Below are positions 33,134 to 42,718 of a stretch of 64,000 nucleotides of DNA, piece after piece (position 1 is the stretch's first letter; each line of letters starts with the position of its first letter). The position numbers and the translations under genes were made by a program. The stretch is taken from positions 1 to 64,000 of the forward strand of contig JAZUIN010000107.1 in assembly GCA_045642225.1 (NCBI GenBank), written 5' to 3'. This stretch comes from RUG191 sp045642225 (GTDB taxonomy: Bacteria; Bacillota; Clostridia; Lachnospirales; Lachnospiraceae). A model generated the notes under the pieces. It was not told where the DNA came from. It made no database searches and saw only the letters and a program-made list of their open reading frames with translations.

Positions 33134-34735
33134 ATGAAAAATACAAAGTACGTATTCGTTACAGGTGGTGTTGTTTCGGGACTTGGAAAGGGAATTACAG
33201 CGGCAAGCTTGGGTCGATTACTTAAAGCAAGAGGACTTAAGGTTGCAGCACAGAAGTTAGATCCTTATATTAATGTTGATCCTGGAACAATGAGTCCATA
33301 TCAGCATGGTGAAGTATATGTTACAGAGGATGGCGCAGAAACAGATCTAGACCTTGGTCATTATGAAAGATTTATTGATGAGAATCTTAATAAGTATTCT
33401 AATCTTACAACTGGAAAGGTGTATTGGAATGTACTTAACAAAGAGCGTCGAGGAGAATATCTTGGTTCAACCGTACAGGTTATTCCACATATTACGGATG
33501 AGATAAAAGAGTTTGTTTATAACGTAGGTGCTCATTCGGATGCAGATGTGGTTATTACAGAAATAGGTGGAACTATAGGTGATATTGAATCACAACCATT
33601 TATTGAAGCAGTTAGACAAATTTCGCTCGAGGTAGGCAAAGAAAATAGTTTGTTTATTCATGTAACTCTTGTGCCATTTCTATCAGGTTCTGATGAACAT
33701 AAATCAAAGCCTACTCAGCATTCGGTAAAAGAATTACAAGGAATGGGCGTTAAGCCAGATATCATTATTCTTCGCGCAGATGAGCCATTAGAAGAATCTA
33801 TATTTAAAAAGATTGCAATGTTTTGTAATGTAAAGCAAGATTGTGTAATTGAAAATAGTACAATCCCTGTTTTATACGAAGCACCACTTATGTTAGAGCA
33901 AAGTAATTTCTCAGAAATTGTTTGTAGAGAATTAGGGATAGATGCTCCTAATATTGACATGAGTGAATGGAATGCAATGCTTGATACTATACGTGCTAGA
34001 GATAAGAAGATTACTATTGGTATAGTTGGTAAATATGTTGCTTTGCATGATGCATATTTGTCAGTTGCAGAGGCGCTTCGTCATGCAGGTTATGTTTATT
34101 CTGCTGAAGTAGATATTAAGTGGATTGATTCAGAAAGTATTACAGCAGAAAATGTTGCAAAGGAGCTTTCTGATTGCTCAGGCATTGTTGTGCCAGGAGG
34201 ATTTGGTAGCAGAGGTATTGAAGGCAAAATTGAAACGGCGCGTTACTGTAGAGAAAATAACATTCCATATCTTGGCATTTGTCTTGGAATGCAAATTGCA
34301 GTTATCGAGTATGCAAGAAATGTCTGTGGTTTGAAGGATGCACATTCGGGAGAGTTTGATTCAGACACTAAGCATAAGGTTATTGATTTCTTACCAGATC
34401 AGAATGAAGATGTAAGCAAAGGCGGCACACTTAGACTTGGGGCTTATCCATGTAAGCTCAAAGACAAAACTAGAATTAAAGAGTGTTATGAGTCTGAAAG
34501 AATAAGCGAGAGACATAGACATCGTTACGAATTTAACAATGATTATAGAGATACTCTTATTGAAAATGGTATGACAATAAGTGGTACTTCTCCAGACGAT
34601 TACATAGTGGAGACTGTAGAGGTTACTGATAATAAATTCTATGTTGGAGTTCAATTCCATCCTGAATTTAAGAGTAGACCAAACAAAGCACATCCTTTGT
34701 TTAAGGGATTGATTAAGGCAGCTTTAGACAAGTAA
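33134..34735 (+). CDS. pyrG: CTP synthase
   Basis: A 533-residue enzyme that aminates UTP to CTP with ATP and glutamine. The synthetase domain begins KYVFVTGGVVSGLGKGITAASLGRLLK with the P-loop at residues 11-20, and has DPYINVDPGTMSP near 42. The C-terminal amidotransferase domain has GICLGMQIA with nucleophile Cys near 380 and FHPEFKSRP near 514. It is 107 bp after the ANTAR gene across an A-rich spacer and 16 bp before purF. No Bacillus-type GGGC initiation attenuator was found. Confidence 0.97.
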   Translation: MKNTKYVFVTGGVVSGLGKGITAASLGRLLKARGLKVAAQKLDPYINVDPGTMSPYQHGEVYVTEDGAETDLDLGHYERFIDENLNKYSNLTTGKVYWNVLNKERRGEYLGSTVQVIPHITDEIKEFVYNVGAHSDADVVITEIGGTIGDIESQPFIEAVRQISLEVGKENSLFIHVTLVPFLSGSDEHKSKPTQHSVKELQGMGVKPDIIILRADEPLEESIFKKIAMFCNVKQDCVIENSTIPVLYEAPLMLEQSNFSEIVCRELGIDAPNIDMSEWNAMLDTIRARDKKITIGIVGKYVALHDAYLSVAEALRHAGYVYSAEVDIKWIDSESITAENVAKELSDCSGIVVPGGFGSRGIEGKIETARYCRENNIPYLGICLGMQIAVIEYARNVCGLKDAHSGEFDSDTKHKVIDFLPDQNEDVSKGGTLRLGAYPCKLKDKTRIKECYESERISERHRHRYEFNNDYRDTLIENGMTISGTSPDDYIVETVEVTDNKFYVGVQFHPEFKSRPNKAHPLFKGLIKAALDK

Positions 34736-34751
34736 TTAATGGAGAAATGTT

Positions 34752-36185
34752 ATGGTTAAGATTAAAGAAGACTGTGGAGTTTTTGGAGTATTTTCGACAG
34801 AGCAAGTTGAAGCAGCAGCGCTTTCTTATTATGGTTTGTTTGCTTTGCAGCATAGAGGACAAGAGGGCTGTGGAATTTGTGTAGGTGATGACGGAGTGAT
34901 ACGTTCTCACAAGGATTTAGGTCTTGTGAATGACGTTTTTACAGAAGATAAATTGAAGTTCCTTGGTAATGGAAATATCGCTGTAGGTCATGTGCGATAT
35001 GGTACAACAGGCGGTAATGATAGGGCAAATGTTCAACCTATTGAGGTAAAGCATATCAAAGGCTCTATGGCTATAGCTCATAATGGTAATTTGACAAATG
35101 CATCTGAGCTTAGACGAGAATTAGAGCTTAAGGGTTCTATATTTCATTCAACAAGCGATACGGAAATAATCGCCTATATAATTACACAAGAAAGATTGAG
35201 CGCTCCATCAATTGAAGAGGCAGTTAATCGTACAATGAAGAGGATTGACGGTGCTTATTCTTTATGTATTATGTCTCCAGCAAAGCTTGTAATAGCAAGA
35301 GACAAAAGAGGAATGAGACCTTTGTGTTATGGTAGAAAAGCTGATGGAACATATATTGCTGCATCAGAAAGTTGTGCACTTGCGGCAGTAGGTGCAGAAT
35401 TTATTCGAGATGTTAAGCCAGGAGAGATTGTAGTTTTTACCCGAGATGGTGTAAAATCAATAGAGGACAATTGTACTGAAGATGAACATGCTATGTGTAT
35501 TTTTGAATACATATATTTTGCAAGAAATGATTCTGTGATAGACTCAGTATCGGTACAAAAAGCTAGAATAAGAGCTGGCGAATTTTTAGCAAAAAGTCAT
35601 CCGGTAGATGCTGATATAGTTATTGGTGTTCCTGATTCAGGATTAGATGCAGCTATAGGCTATGCAAAGGAATCCGGTATTGAATATGGTATCGGATACG
35701 TAAAAAATAAATATATTGGACGAACATTTATTGAAAATGGACAGACTTTGAGAGAAAATAAGGTAAGGATAAAATTAAGTGCCGTAGAAAATACTGTTCG
35801 AGGAAAAAGAGTAGTTATGGTAGATGACTCGATTGTAAGAGGAACTACTAGCAGACAAATCATACAACTTCTTCGCGATGCAGGTGCAACAGAAGTTCAT
35901 GTTAGAATTTCTTCCCCACCATTCATGAATCCATGTTATTATGGTACTGATGTAGATTCAAGAGAGAACTTGATTGCGTGTCAGCATTCGATAGAAGAAA
36001 TAAAAGATGTTATAGGTGCAGACTCTTTGGGTTATTTATCTATTGAGGATGCTGCGGGGATTGCAAGTGATTCTGCGCTTAGTGGTTTTTGTGACGCATG
36101 CTTTAGTGGGGATTATCCGACTAAGATTCCTGATGTAAGCTATAAGAACCGTTTTGAACGTAAGCTCTCAGAGCGTGATAAGTAA
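34752..36185 (+). CDS. purF: Amidophosphoribosyltransferase
   Basis: A 477-residue enzyme for the first committed step of purine synthesis, PRPP plus glutamine to phosphoribosylamine. It is the Bacillus type. A short propeptide MVKIKED precedes the N-terminal nucleophile Cys8 (CGVFGVF). The PRPP loop is VVMVDDSIVRGTTSRQ near 357-372. Cysteines for a 4Fe-4S cluster are seen at HAMCIFEYIY, MNPCYYG and FCDACFSG. It sits alone among purine genes here, linked instead to pyrG and carAB. It shares glutamine as substrate with nearly every neighbour. Confidence 0.97.
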   Translation: MVKIKEDCGVFGVFSTEQVEAAALSYYGLFALQHRGQEGCGICVGDDGVIRSHKDLGLVNDVFTEDKLKFLGNGNIAVGHVRYGTTGGNDRANVQPIEVKHIKGSMAIAHNGNLTNASELRRELELKGSIFHSTSDTEIIAYIITQERLSAPSIEEAVNRTMKRIDGAYSLCIMSPAKLVIARDKRGMRPLCYGRKADGTYIAASESCALAAVGAEFIRDVKPGEIVVFTRDGVKSIEDNCTEDEHAMCIFEYIYFARNDSVIDSVSVQKARIRAGEFLAKSHPVDADIVIGVPDSGLDAAIGYAKESGIEYGIGYVKNKYIGRTFIENGQTLRENKVRIKLSAVENTVRGKRVVMVDDSIVRGTTSRQIIQLLRDAGATEVHVRISSPPFMNPCYYGTDVDSRENLIACQHSIEEIKDVIGADSLGYLSIEDAAGIASDSALSGFCDACFSGDYPTKIPDVSYKNRFERKLSERDK

Positions 36186-36244
36186 AATGTTATTGGTGTA
36201 CTTCATATGCTAATGTGCAAATAAATAAACAAAGGAAAAAGATT

Positions 36245-37321
36245 ATGAAAAGGTATTTGGTATTAGAAAATGGAAAAGTTTTTGAAGGAGAAGGTTTTGG
36301 GGCAGATAAACCAGTGATGGCAGAAATTGTTTTTACAACTGCAATGACAGGTTTTTTTGAAACTTTAACTGATCCTAGCTATCATGGACAAGCGGTAGTT
36401 CATACATTTCCATTGATAGGAAATTATGGAATTATTCCAGAAGATGCAGAAAGTAATAGAGTGGGACCATCAGCTTATATTGTAAGAGAATGGTGTGAGA
36501 AACCATCCAATTTCCGTTGCAGCGGGGACTTGGATGCGTTTTTGCGTAAAAATGAAATTACTGGATTGTCAGGGATTGACACAAGAGCGTTAACTAGAAT
36601 GTTAAGAGAAGCCGGTACAATGAATGGGATGATTACAGATGATCCTGATTCTGTTGACATTGAAGAAGTTAAGAAATATAGAGTTGATAAACCTGTATAT
36701 CAAGTTTCTATGCAAGGTAATTCGCCTGAGGAAGTTGATAGTCCAATTCTTAATATTGCATTAATTGATTATGGTAAGAAAGATAACATTGATAGAGAGT
36801 TAACAGCTAGAGGATGTAATGTTAAAGTATTTCCTCACAACGCAAATCCAGATGATATATTAGCATTTAAACCAGATGGAATATTCTTGTCTAATGGCCC
36901 AGGTGATCCTAAGGATAACGTAGAAGGTGTTAAGACCTTGCAAGAATTAATACCACACAAAATACCAACAATGGGAATTTGTATGGGACATCAGATATTT
37001 GCAATTGCAAATGGATGCTCAACTCGCAAAATGAAATATGGAAATAGAGGTGCTAACCAAGCTGTTAAGAACACAATTGATGGTAGAGTTTACATTACAT
37101 CTCAAAATCATGGATATGAGGTTGATGCAACTAGCATTGATGAAGATAAGGCAGTTGAACTTTATGTAAATGTAAATGATGGTTCTAACGAAGGAATTCT
37201 TTACAAAGAAATGCCAGCGTTTACAGTGCAGTTTCACCCAGAGGCTTGCGGTGGACCTAGAGATACAAAGTTCTTGTTTGATGAATATATAAAGATGGTG
37301 GAGGAGAATAAAAATGCCTAA
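36245..37321 (+). CDS. carA: Carbamoyl-phosphate synthase small chain
   Basis: A 358-residue glutaminase subunit. It has MTGFFETLTDPSYHGQ (residues 35-50), EITGLSGIDTRALTRMLREAG near 103, nucleophile Cys in GICMGHQIFAIA near 247, and VQFHPEACGGPRDT near 330. ATG 36245 follows AAAGGA. It overlaps carB by 8 bp. It supplies ammonia to CarB for arginine and pyrimidine synthesis. Confidence 0.96.
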   Translation: MKRYLVLENGKVFEGEGFGADKPVMAEIVFTTAMTGFFETLTDPSYHGQAVVHTFPLIGNYGIIPEDAESNRVGPSAYIVREWCEKPSNFRCSGDLDAFLRKNEITGLSGIDTRALTRMLREAGTMNGMITDDPDSVDIEEVKKYRVDKPVYQVSMQGNSPEEVDSPILNIALIDYGKKDNIDRELTARGCNVKVFPHNANPDDILAFKPDGIFLSNGPGDPKDNVEGVKTLQELIPHKIPTMGICMGHQIFAIANGCSTRKMKYGNRGANQAVKNTIDGRVYITSQNHGYEVDATSIDEDKAVELYVNVNDGSNEGILYKEMPAFTVQFHPEACGGPRDTKFLFDEYIKMVEENKNA

Positions 37322-40300
37322 GAATACAGATATTAAAAAAGTACTTGTTATTGGTAGTGGTCCTATCGTCATCGGTCAAGCAGCGGAATTTGATTATGCT
37401 GGTGTTCAGGCTTGTCGTGCACTTAAAGAAGATGGCATAGAGATAGTTCTTGTCAACTCAAATCCAGCAACGATTATGACTGACAAGATTATGGCAGATA
37501 AGGTTTATATTGAACCACTTACATTAACTACGGTAGAAAGAATTATTAAGAAAGAAAAGCCTGATAGTATTTTGTCTGGTCTTGGTGGACAAACAGGACT
37601 TACACTTTCTATGCAATTGGCAAAAAGTGGTTTCTTAGAGGAGAACAATGTAAGACTACTTGGTTCATTCCCTGAGACAATTGATAAAGCTGAGGATAGA
37701 CAATTGTTTAAGGATACAATGGAGGAAATTGGTCAACCATGTATTCCTTCTAAGGTAGTAACAGAGATTGATGCTGCACTAGAATTTGCAGAAGAAATTG
37801 GCTATCCAGTAATTGTTCGTCCAGCGTTTACATTAGGTGGTTCTGGTGGTGGTATTGCAAATACTGTTGAAGAGCTTAAAGAAACAGCTCGTACTGGTAT
37901 TGAGCAGTCGCCAATCAACCAGATTCTTGTAGAGAGATGTATTGCTGGTTGGAAGGAAGTAGAATTTGAAGTTATGAGGGATCATGCTGGAAATGTCATT
38001 ACAGTATGTTCTATGGAAAACTTTGACCCAGTAGGTGTACATACTGGTGATTCAATAGTTATTGCACCTGCTATAACATTAGCAGACAAAGAATTTCAAA
38101 TGCTAAGAAGTGCCGCTTGCGATATTATAACAGCGCTTGGTGTAGAAGGTGGTTGTAACTGTCAGTTCGCGCTTAATCCAGATTCCTTTGAATATGCTGT
38201 TATAGAGGTTAATCCTAGAGTGTCACGTTCGTCGGCACTTGCTTCTAAAGCAACAGGATATCCTATTGCTAAGGTGGCAACCAAAATTGCTTTAGGATAT
38301 ACATTAGATGAAATTATGAATGCTGTAACGGGAACAACTTATGCAGCATTTGAACCAGCTATTGATTATGTAGCAATCAAGTTCCCTAAGTGGCCTTTTG
38401 ATAAATTTGTATATGCGAAGAGATCTCTTGGTACACAAATGAAGGCTACTGGTGAAGTTATGTCTATTTCAGATAGCTTTGAATCAGGTCTTATGAAAGC
38501 TGTAAGAGGAGCAGAAATAAGTCTCAAGACTTTACGTATGCCAATTACATTTGACATGACTACAGAAGAATTGTATGACCATATATCAGAAGCAACTGAC
38601 CAGAGATTGTTCTTCATATATGAATTATTGATGCGCGGTGAAGGCATTGAAAAGATTCATGATATAACAAAGATTGACAATTGGTTCTTAAATAAGCTAG
38701 TCAACATAGCTGATTATGAGAAGGCTATAGAGAAGAAAGCGCTTACAAAGGATGAGTATTATAAAGGTAAAAAGCTAGGCTTTTTGGATGAATCGTTAGA
38801 GGAAATTAGTGGAAATAAAATGCCTTGTAAAATAACACCAACTTACAAAATGGTAGATACATGTAGTGGTGAATTTGAGGCGCAGACACCATATTTCTAT
38901 GCTACATATAATAGTCCTGAATCTGGCGGAGAAAACGAAGCTTTACAATTCTTAGGAAGAACTGGTAAGGATACGATAATAGTTCTTGGTTCTGGTCCAA
39001 TTAGAATTGGTCAAGGTATTGAATTTGATTATGCGAGTGTACACTCTGTTAAGATTCTTAAGGAAATGGGGTACGAAGTTGTAATTATTAATAACAACCC
39101 AGAAACTGTTTCTACGGACTTTGATATAGGAGATAGATTATATTTTGAGCCACTTTGTGATGAGGATGTTATGAACATCATTGAGATGGAAAAGCCAGTT
39201 GGTGTAGTTGCATCCTTTGGTGGTGGTACAGCAATTAAATTAACAAAATGCCTTGCGAAGAATAATATTCCTATCGTCGGTACAAGTGCTGATTCCATCG
39301 ATATGGCTGAAGATAGAGAGCGTTTTGATGAGTTGCTTGAAAGACTGGGTGTTATTAGACCTAAGGGTTATGCTGTCATGACTCGAGAGGAAGCTTTTGA
39401 AGTTGCTCATAAATTGACATTCCCAGTACTTATGAGACCTAGTTATGTTCTTGGCGGTCAAAACATGGTAATCGCATGGAATGACGAAGATATTGATGAG
39501 TACATGGACATTATTCTTGCAGAAGAGATAGAGAATCCAGTACTTATTGATAAATACGTTGAAGGTCGTGAGATTGAAGTTGATGCTGTATATGATGGTA
39601 AGGATGTATTGCTTCCTGGTATTATGGAACACGTTGAACGTGCAGGAATTCACTCCGGCGATTCTATAGCAATGTATCCTGCACAGCACATAGATGATGA
39701 CTTTGCAGAGCGTCTAGTTGATACAACAAAGAAGATGTGCGAAGGCTTAGATTCGATTGGTATTATTAACATTCAGTATATTTTAAAGGGCGACGATTTA
39801 TATGTACTTGAGGTAAATCCTAGAGCAAGTCGTACAGTGCCATACCTTTCTAAGGTTACAGGAATTCCTATGGTTGACTTAGCTATTCGTGTTAGTTTAG
39901 GCGAGAAGTTAAAAGACATGGGCTATGGTACAGGAATTTATAAGTTGCCACCACATATTGCTGTTAAGGTTCCAGTATTCTCCTTCGAGAAATTGATTGA
40001 CGTAGATACACAGCTTGGACCAGAAATGAAGTCAACGGGTGAAGTTCTTGGTATAGGTAAAAATATTCGTGAAGCCTTATTTAAGGGATTAGTTGCTGCA
40101 GGCTATAAAATGTATAAAAAGGGCGGAGTGTTGATTACAGTTAGAAAGACAGATCAACATGAAGTTGCAGATATAGGAAGAAAATTTGCAGAGCTTGGCT
40201 TTGAATTATATGCAACAGAAGGAACAGCTCGCTCGCTTGAAAATGCTGGACTTGAAGTTACAATGGTTAATAAGATTCATGAGTCTGATGAGAATACAAT

Positions 40301-41372
40301 GACACTTCTTGAGAGTGGCAAGATAAATTATATTATTTCTACATCAGCAAAGGGTAGATTACCAGCCAAAGATAGTGTAAAATTACGTCGTAGGGCTGTG
40401 GCTCTTGGCATTCCATGTATGACTTCTATTGATACAGCAAATGCGCTTGCAGACTGTTTGAGAAGCACATACAGTGAGTACAATACTACACTTTTCGAAA
40501 TGAATAATATGTCAACAGTTCGAAAAGAAGCACAATTTATTAAGATGCAAGGTTGTGGAAACGATTACATTTTATTTGATTGCTTTGAAAGCTCTTTGGA
40601 TTCACCAGAATCTCTAGCAGTTGATTTGTTGGATCGCCATTATGGAATTGGTGGTGAAGGTATAGTAATTATTGAACCATCCAAAATCGCTGATGCTAAG
40701 ATTCGTATTTTCAACAGAGATGGTAGTGAGGGCCCAATGGGCGGAAATGCTATTCGTTGTGTAGGTAAATATCTACATGATATGAAGGGTGTATACAAGA
40801 CAAGACTTGATATTGAGACTTTGTCTGGTATTAAGAATCTCAAGCTTATTACTAGAGAGAATCAAGTAATTAAGGTAGAAGTTGATATGGGTAAAGCAGT
40901 ATTTACTCCATCAGAAGTTCCAGTTGCAATAGATGGATTTACAGGGGATAAGGTTCTCAAGGAAAAGGTTTCTATTGCAGGATCTGAGTATGAGATTTCT
41001 TGTGTAAATGTAGGTAATCCACACTGTGTAGTTTATGTTGATAATGTAGATGCTCTTAACCTAGAAGAAATAGGACCACTATTTGAAAATGACAAGATTT
41101 TCCCAGAAAGAGTTAATACAGAATTTGTACAGGTTATTGATGAAGAGACCTTGAAAATGCGTGTATGGGAAAGAGGTAGTGGTGAAACATGGGCTTGTGG
41201 TACAGGTGCTTGTGCAGCAGTTTCAGCAACAGTAGTAAATGGAATGGCTAAAGCAGACAAACGCGTTCGTGTTATGCTTGTAGGTGGTGACCTAGAGGTT
41301 AAATACACTGAAGACACAATATACATGAGAGGCGGATGTAGTACAGCATTTAAAGGAATAGTGGAGGTATAG
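37314..41372 (+). CDS. carB-dapF: Carbamoyl-phosphate synthase large chain fused to diaminopimelate epimerase
   Basis: A single uninterrupted 1352-residue frame. Residues 1 to about 1070 are a complete CarB. Two ATP-grasp halves start VLVIGSGPIVIGQAAEFDYAG and IIVLGSGPIRIGQGIEFDYAS, and an MGS-like regulatory domain lies at about 935-1065. From residue 1073 (AQFIKMQGCGNDYILFD) to the end is a full DapF with both catalytic cysteines, in GGNAIRCVGKYL and WACGTGACAA. The linker (EMNNMSTVRKE) contains Met codons but no ribosome site, so separate initiation is unlikely. The next gene, dapL, makes the LL-DAP that DapF epimerises. The fusion links carbamoyl-phosphate and cell-wall/lysine metabolism physically. 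Confidence 0.93.
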   Translation: MPKNTDIKKVLVIGSGPIVIGQAAEFDYAGVQACRALKEDGIEIVLVNSNPATIMTDKIMADKVYIEPLTLTTVERIIKKEKPDSILSGLGGQTGLTLSMQLAKSGFLEENNVRLLGSFPETIDKAEDRQLFKDTMEEIGQPCIPSKVVTEIDAALEFAEEIGYPVIVRPAFTLGGSGGGIANTVEELKETARTGIEQSPINQILVERCIAGWKEVEFEVMRDHAGNVITVCSMENFDPVGVHTGDSIVIAPAITLADKEFQMLRSAACDIITALGVEGGCNCQFALNPDSFEYAVIEVNPRVSRSSALASKATGYPIAKVATKIALGYTLDEIMNAVTGTTYAAFEPAIDYVAIKFPKWPFDKFVYAKRSLGTQMKATGEVMSISDSFESGLMKAVRGAEISLKTLRMPITFDMTTEELYDHISEATDQRLFFIYELLMRGEGIEKIHDITKIDNWFLNKLVNIADYEKAIEKKALTKDEYYKGKKLGFLDESLEEISGNKMPCKITPTYKMVDTCSGEFEAQTPYFYATYNSPESGGENEALQFLGRTGKDTIIVLGSGPIRIGQGIEFDYASVHSVKILKEMGYEVVIINNNPETVSTDFDIGDRLYFEPLCDEDVMNIIEMEKPVGVVASFGGGTAIKLTKCLAKNNIPIVGTSADSIDMAEDRERFDELLERLGVIRPKGYAVMTREEAFEVAHKLTFPVLMRPSYVLGGQNMVIAWNDEDIDEYMDIILAEEIENPVLIDKYVEGREIEVDAVYDGKDVLLPGIMEHVERAGIHSGDSIAMYPAQHIDDDFAERLVDTTKKMCEGLDSIGIINIQYILKGDDLYVLEVNPRASRTVPYLSKVTGIPMVDLAIRVSLGEKLKDMGYGTGIYKLPPHIAVKVPVFSFEKLIDVDTQLGPEMKSTGEVLGIGKNIREALFKGLVAAGYKMYKKGGVLITVRKTDQHEVADIGRKFAELGFELYATEGTARSLENAGLEVTMVNKIHESDENTMTLLESGKINYIISTSAKGRLPAKDSVKLRRRAVALGIPCMTSIDTANALADCLRSTYSEYNTTLFEMNNMSTVRKEAQFIKMQGCGNDYILFDCFESSLDSPESLAVDLLDRHYGIGGEGIVIIEPSKIADAKIRIFNRDGSEGPMGGNAIRCVGKYLHDMKGVYKTRLDIETLSGIKNLKLITRENQVIKVEVDMGKAVFTPSEVPVAIDGFTGDKVLKEKVSIAGSEYEISCVNVGNPHCVVYVDNVDALNLEEIGPLFENDKIFPERVNTEFVQVIDEETLKMRVWERGSGETWACGTGACAAVSATVVNGMAKADKRVRVMLVGGDLEVKYTEDTIYMRGGCSTAFKGIVEV

Positions 41373-41373
41373 A

Positions 41374-42552
41374 ATGCTAACAATTAATGAAAACTACAAG
41401 AATTTAAAAGAAAGTTATTTGTTCTCTGAGATTGCACATAGAGTTAATGATTTTTGTGCAGCAAATCCAGACAAAGAAATAATCAGAATGGGTATTGGTG
41501 ATGTTACATTACCACTTTGTACAGCAGTTGTAGATGCTCTTAAGAAGGCATCAGAAGAAATGGGACATGGAGAAACATTTAGAGGATATGGCCCAGAGCA
41601 AGGTTATGAATTTATGCCAATAAAGGTGCAAGAGTACTATAAGAAAAATATGGGCGTTGATTTAGAGCTTACTGAAATTTTCATTTCTGATGGAGCTAAG
41701 TCAGATGTAGGAAATATCCTTGACATTTTCAGTAAAGATAATACAGTTTTAATTCCTGACCCAGTTTATCCAGTATATGTAGATACTAATATCATGGATG
41801 GACGTAAGATTATTTATGCTGACGCTAATGAAAGCAATGGATTTTTACCTTTGCCAGATGAAAATGTTGATTGTGACATTATTTACTTGTGTTCACCTAA
41901 TAATCCAACTGGAGCAGTATATAACAAAGAACAATTAACAGCTTGGGTTGAATATGCTAATAAAAGAGGAGCTGTAATTTTATTTGATGCAGCTTATGAA
42001 TCTTTTGTAGTGGAAGAAGATATGCCAAGAAGTATATTTGAAATTCCTGGTGCAAAGACATGTGCTATTGAATTTTGTTCATTGTCTAAGACAGCTGGAT
42101 TTACAGGAACAAGATGCGGATACACAATTGTACCACATGATTTGAACTCAGAAGATACAAGCCTTAACAAGCTATGGTTGAGAAGACAAACTACAAAGTT
42201 TAATGGAACAAGTTATATTGTTCAACGTGGTGCTGAGGCAGTATTTACTGAAGAAGGTCAGAAGCAGATTCGTGAAAATATTGATTACTATAGAGAAAAT
42301 GCTGCTATGATTACTAAGACATTAGATGAGCTTGGTGTATGGTATACAGGTGGAAAGAATTCACCATATATTTGGTTGAAGTGTCCTAACGGAATGAGCA
42401 GCTGGGATTATTTCGATTACCTACTTAAAGAAAAGGGAATCGTTGGAACACCAGGAGCTGGTTTTGGTGAAAATGGTGAAGGTTTCTTTAGACTTACAGC
42501 ATTTAATACTCACGAGAATACAGCAAAGGCTATGGAGAGACTTAAAGCATAA
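41374..42552 (+). CDS. dapL: LL-diaminopimelate aminotransferase
   Basis: A 392-residue PLP aminotransferase. It has MGIGDVTLPLC near residue 39, GYGPEQGYEFMP near 73, and the PLP lysine in CSLSKTAGFTGTRCGYT near 233-249. DapL converts tetrahydrodipicolinate directly to LL-DAP, bypassing acyl intermediates. It starts one base after the carB-dapF stop, with GGAGG inside the end of that gene. DapL and the fused DapF therefore catalyse successive steps. It closes the glnA-to-dapL run before the separate glnN control region. Confidence 0.95.
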   Translation: MLTINENYKNLKESYLFSEIAHRVNDFCAANPDKEIIRMGIGDVTLPLCTAVVDALKKASEEMGHGETFRGYGPEQGYEFMPIKVQEYYKKNMGVDLELTEIFISDGAKSDVGNILDIFSKDNTVLIPDPVYPVYVDTNIMDGRKIIYADANESNGFLPLPDENVDCDIIYLCSPNNPTGAVYNKEQLTAWVEYANKRGAVILFDAAYESFVVEEDMPRSIFEIPGAKTCAIEFCSLSKTAGFTGTRCGYTIVPHDLNSEDTSLNKLWLRRQTTKFNGTSYIVQRGAEAVFTEEGQKQIRENIDYYRENAAMITKTLDELGVWYTGGKNSPYIWLKCPNGMSSWDYFDYLLKEKGIVGTPGAGFGENGEGFFRLTAFNTHENTAKAMERLKA

Positions 42553-42558
42553 TTATAA

Positions 42559-42689
42559 ATTGTACACAAATGAATATTGTATACAATTTTGTACAAGGCA
42601 ATTATTGACATAAATAAAGTGCCGTGATAATATGTCAACAGAAAGCGACAAGGGAGCCGCAGATACTTAGTGTATCTGTGGCTCTTTTT
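42559..42689 (+). promoter_or_regulatory. Control region of glnN: operator array, promoter, leader terminator
   Basis: ATTGTAC (42559-42565), ATTGTATACAAT (42576-42587) and GTACAA (42591-42596) precede TTGACA (42605-42610) and TAATAT (42628-42633). The leader has GACAAGGG at 42647-42654. The terminator GAGCCGCAGATAC pairs with GTATCTGTGGCTC (42672-42684), followed by five T residues. Operator, promoter and leader-core spacings equal those upstream of amt, and the start-site region is almost identical base for base. The terminator arms differ but co-vary to keep the stem. Confidence 0.85.
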
Positions 42690-42718
42690 GTATTTTCAAA
42701 GATTAAGGAGGATTAACA

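Noticed and set aside
37833..39689. Several minus-strand open frames of 69-149 codons inside carB
   Set aside because: They are antisense shadows with low-complexity Ile/Phe/Ser composition, no ribosome sites, and complete overlap with a well-conserved gene.
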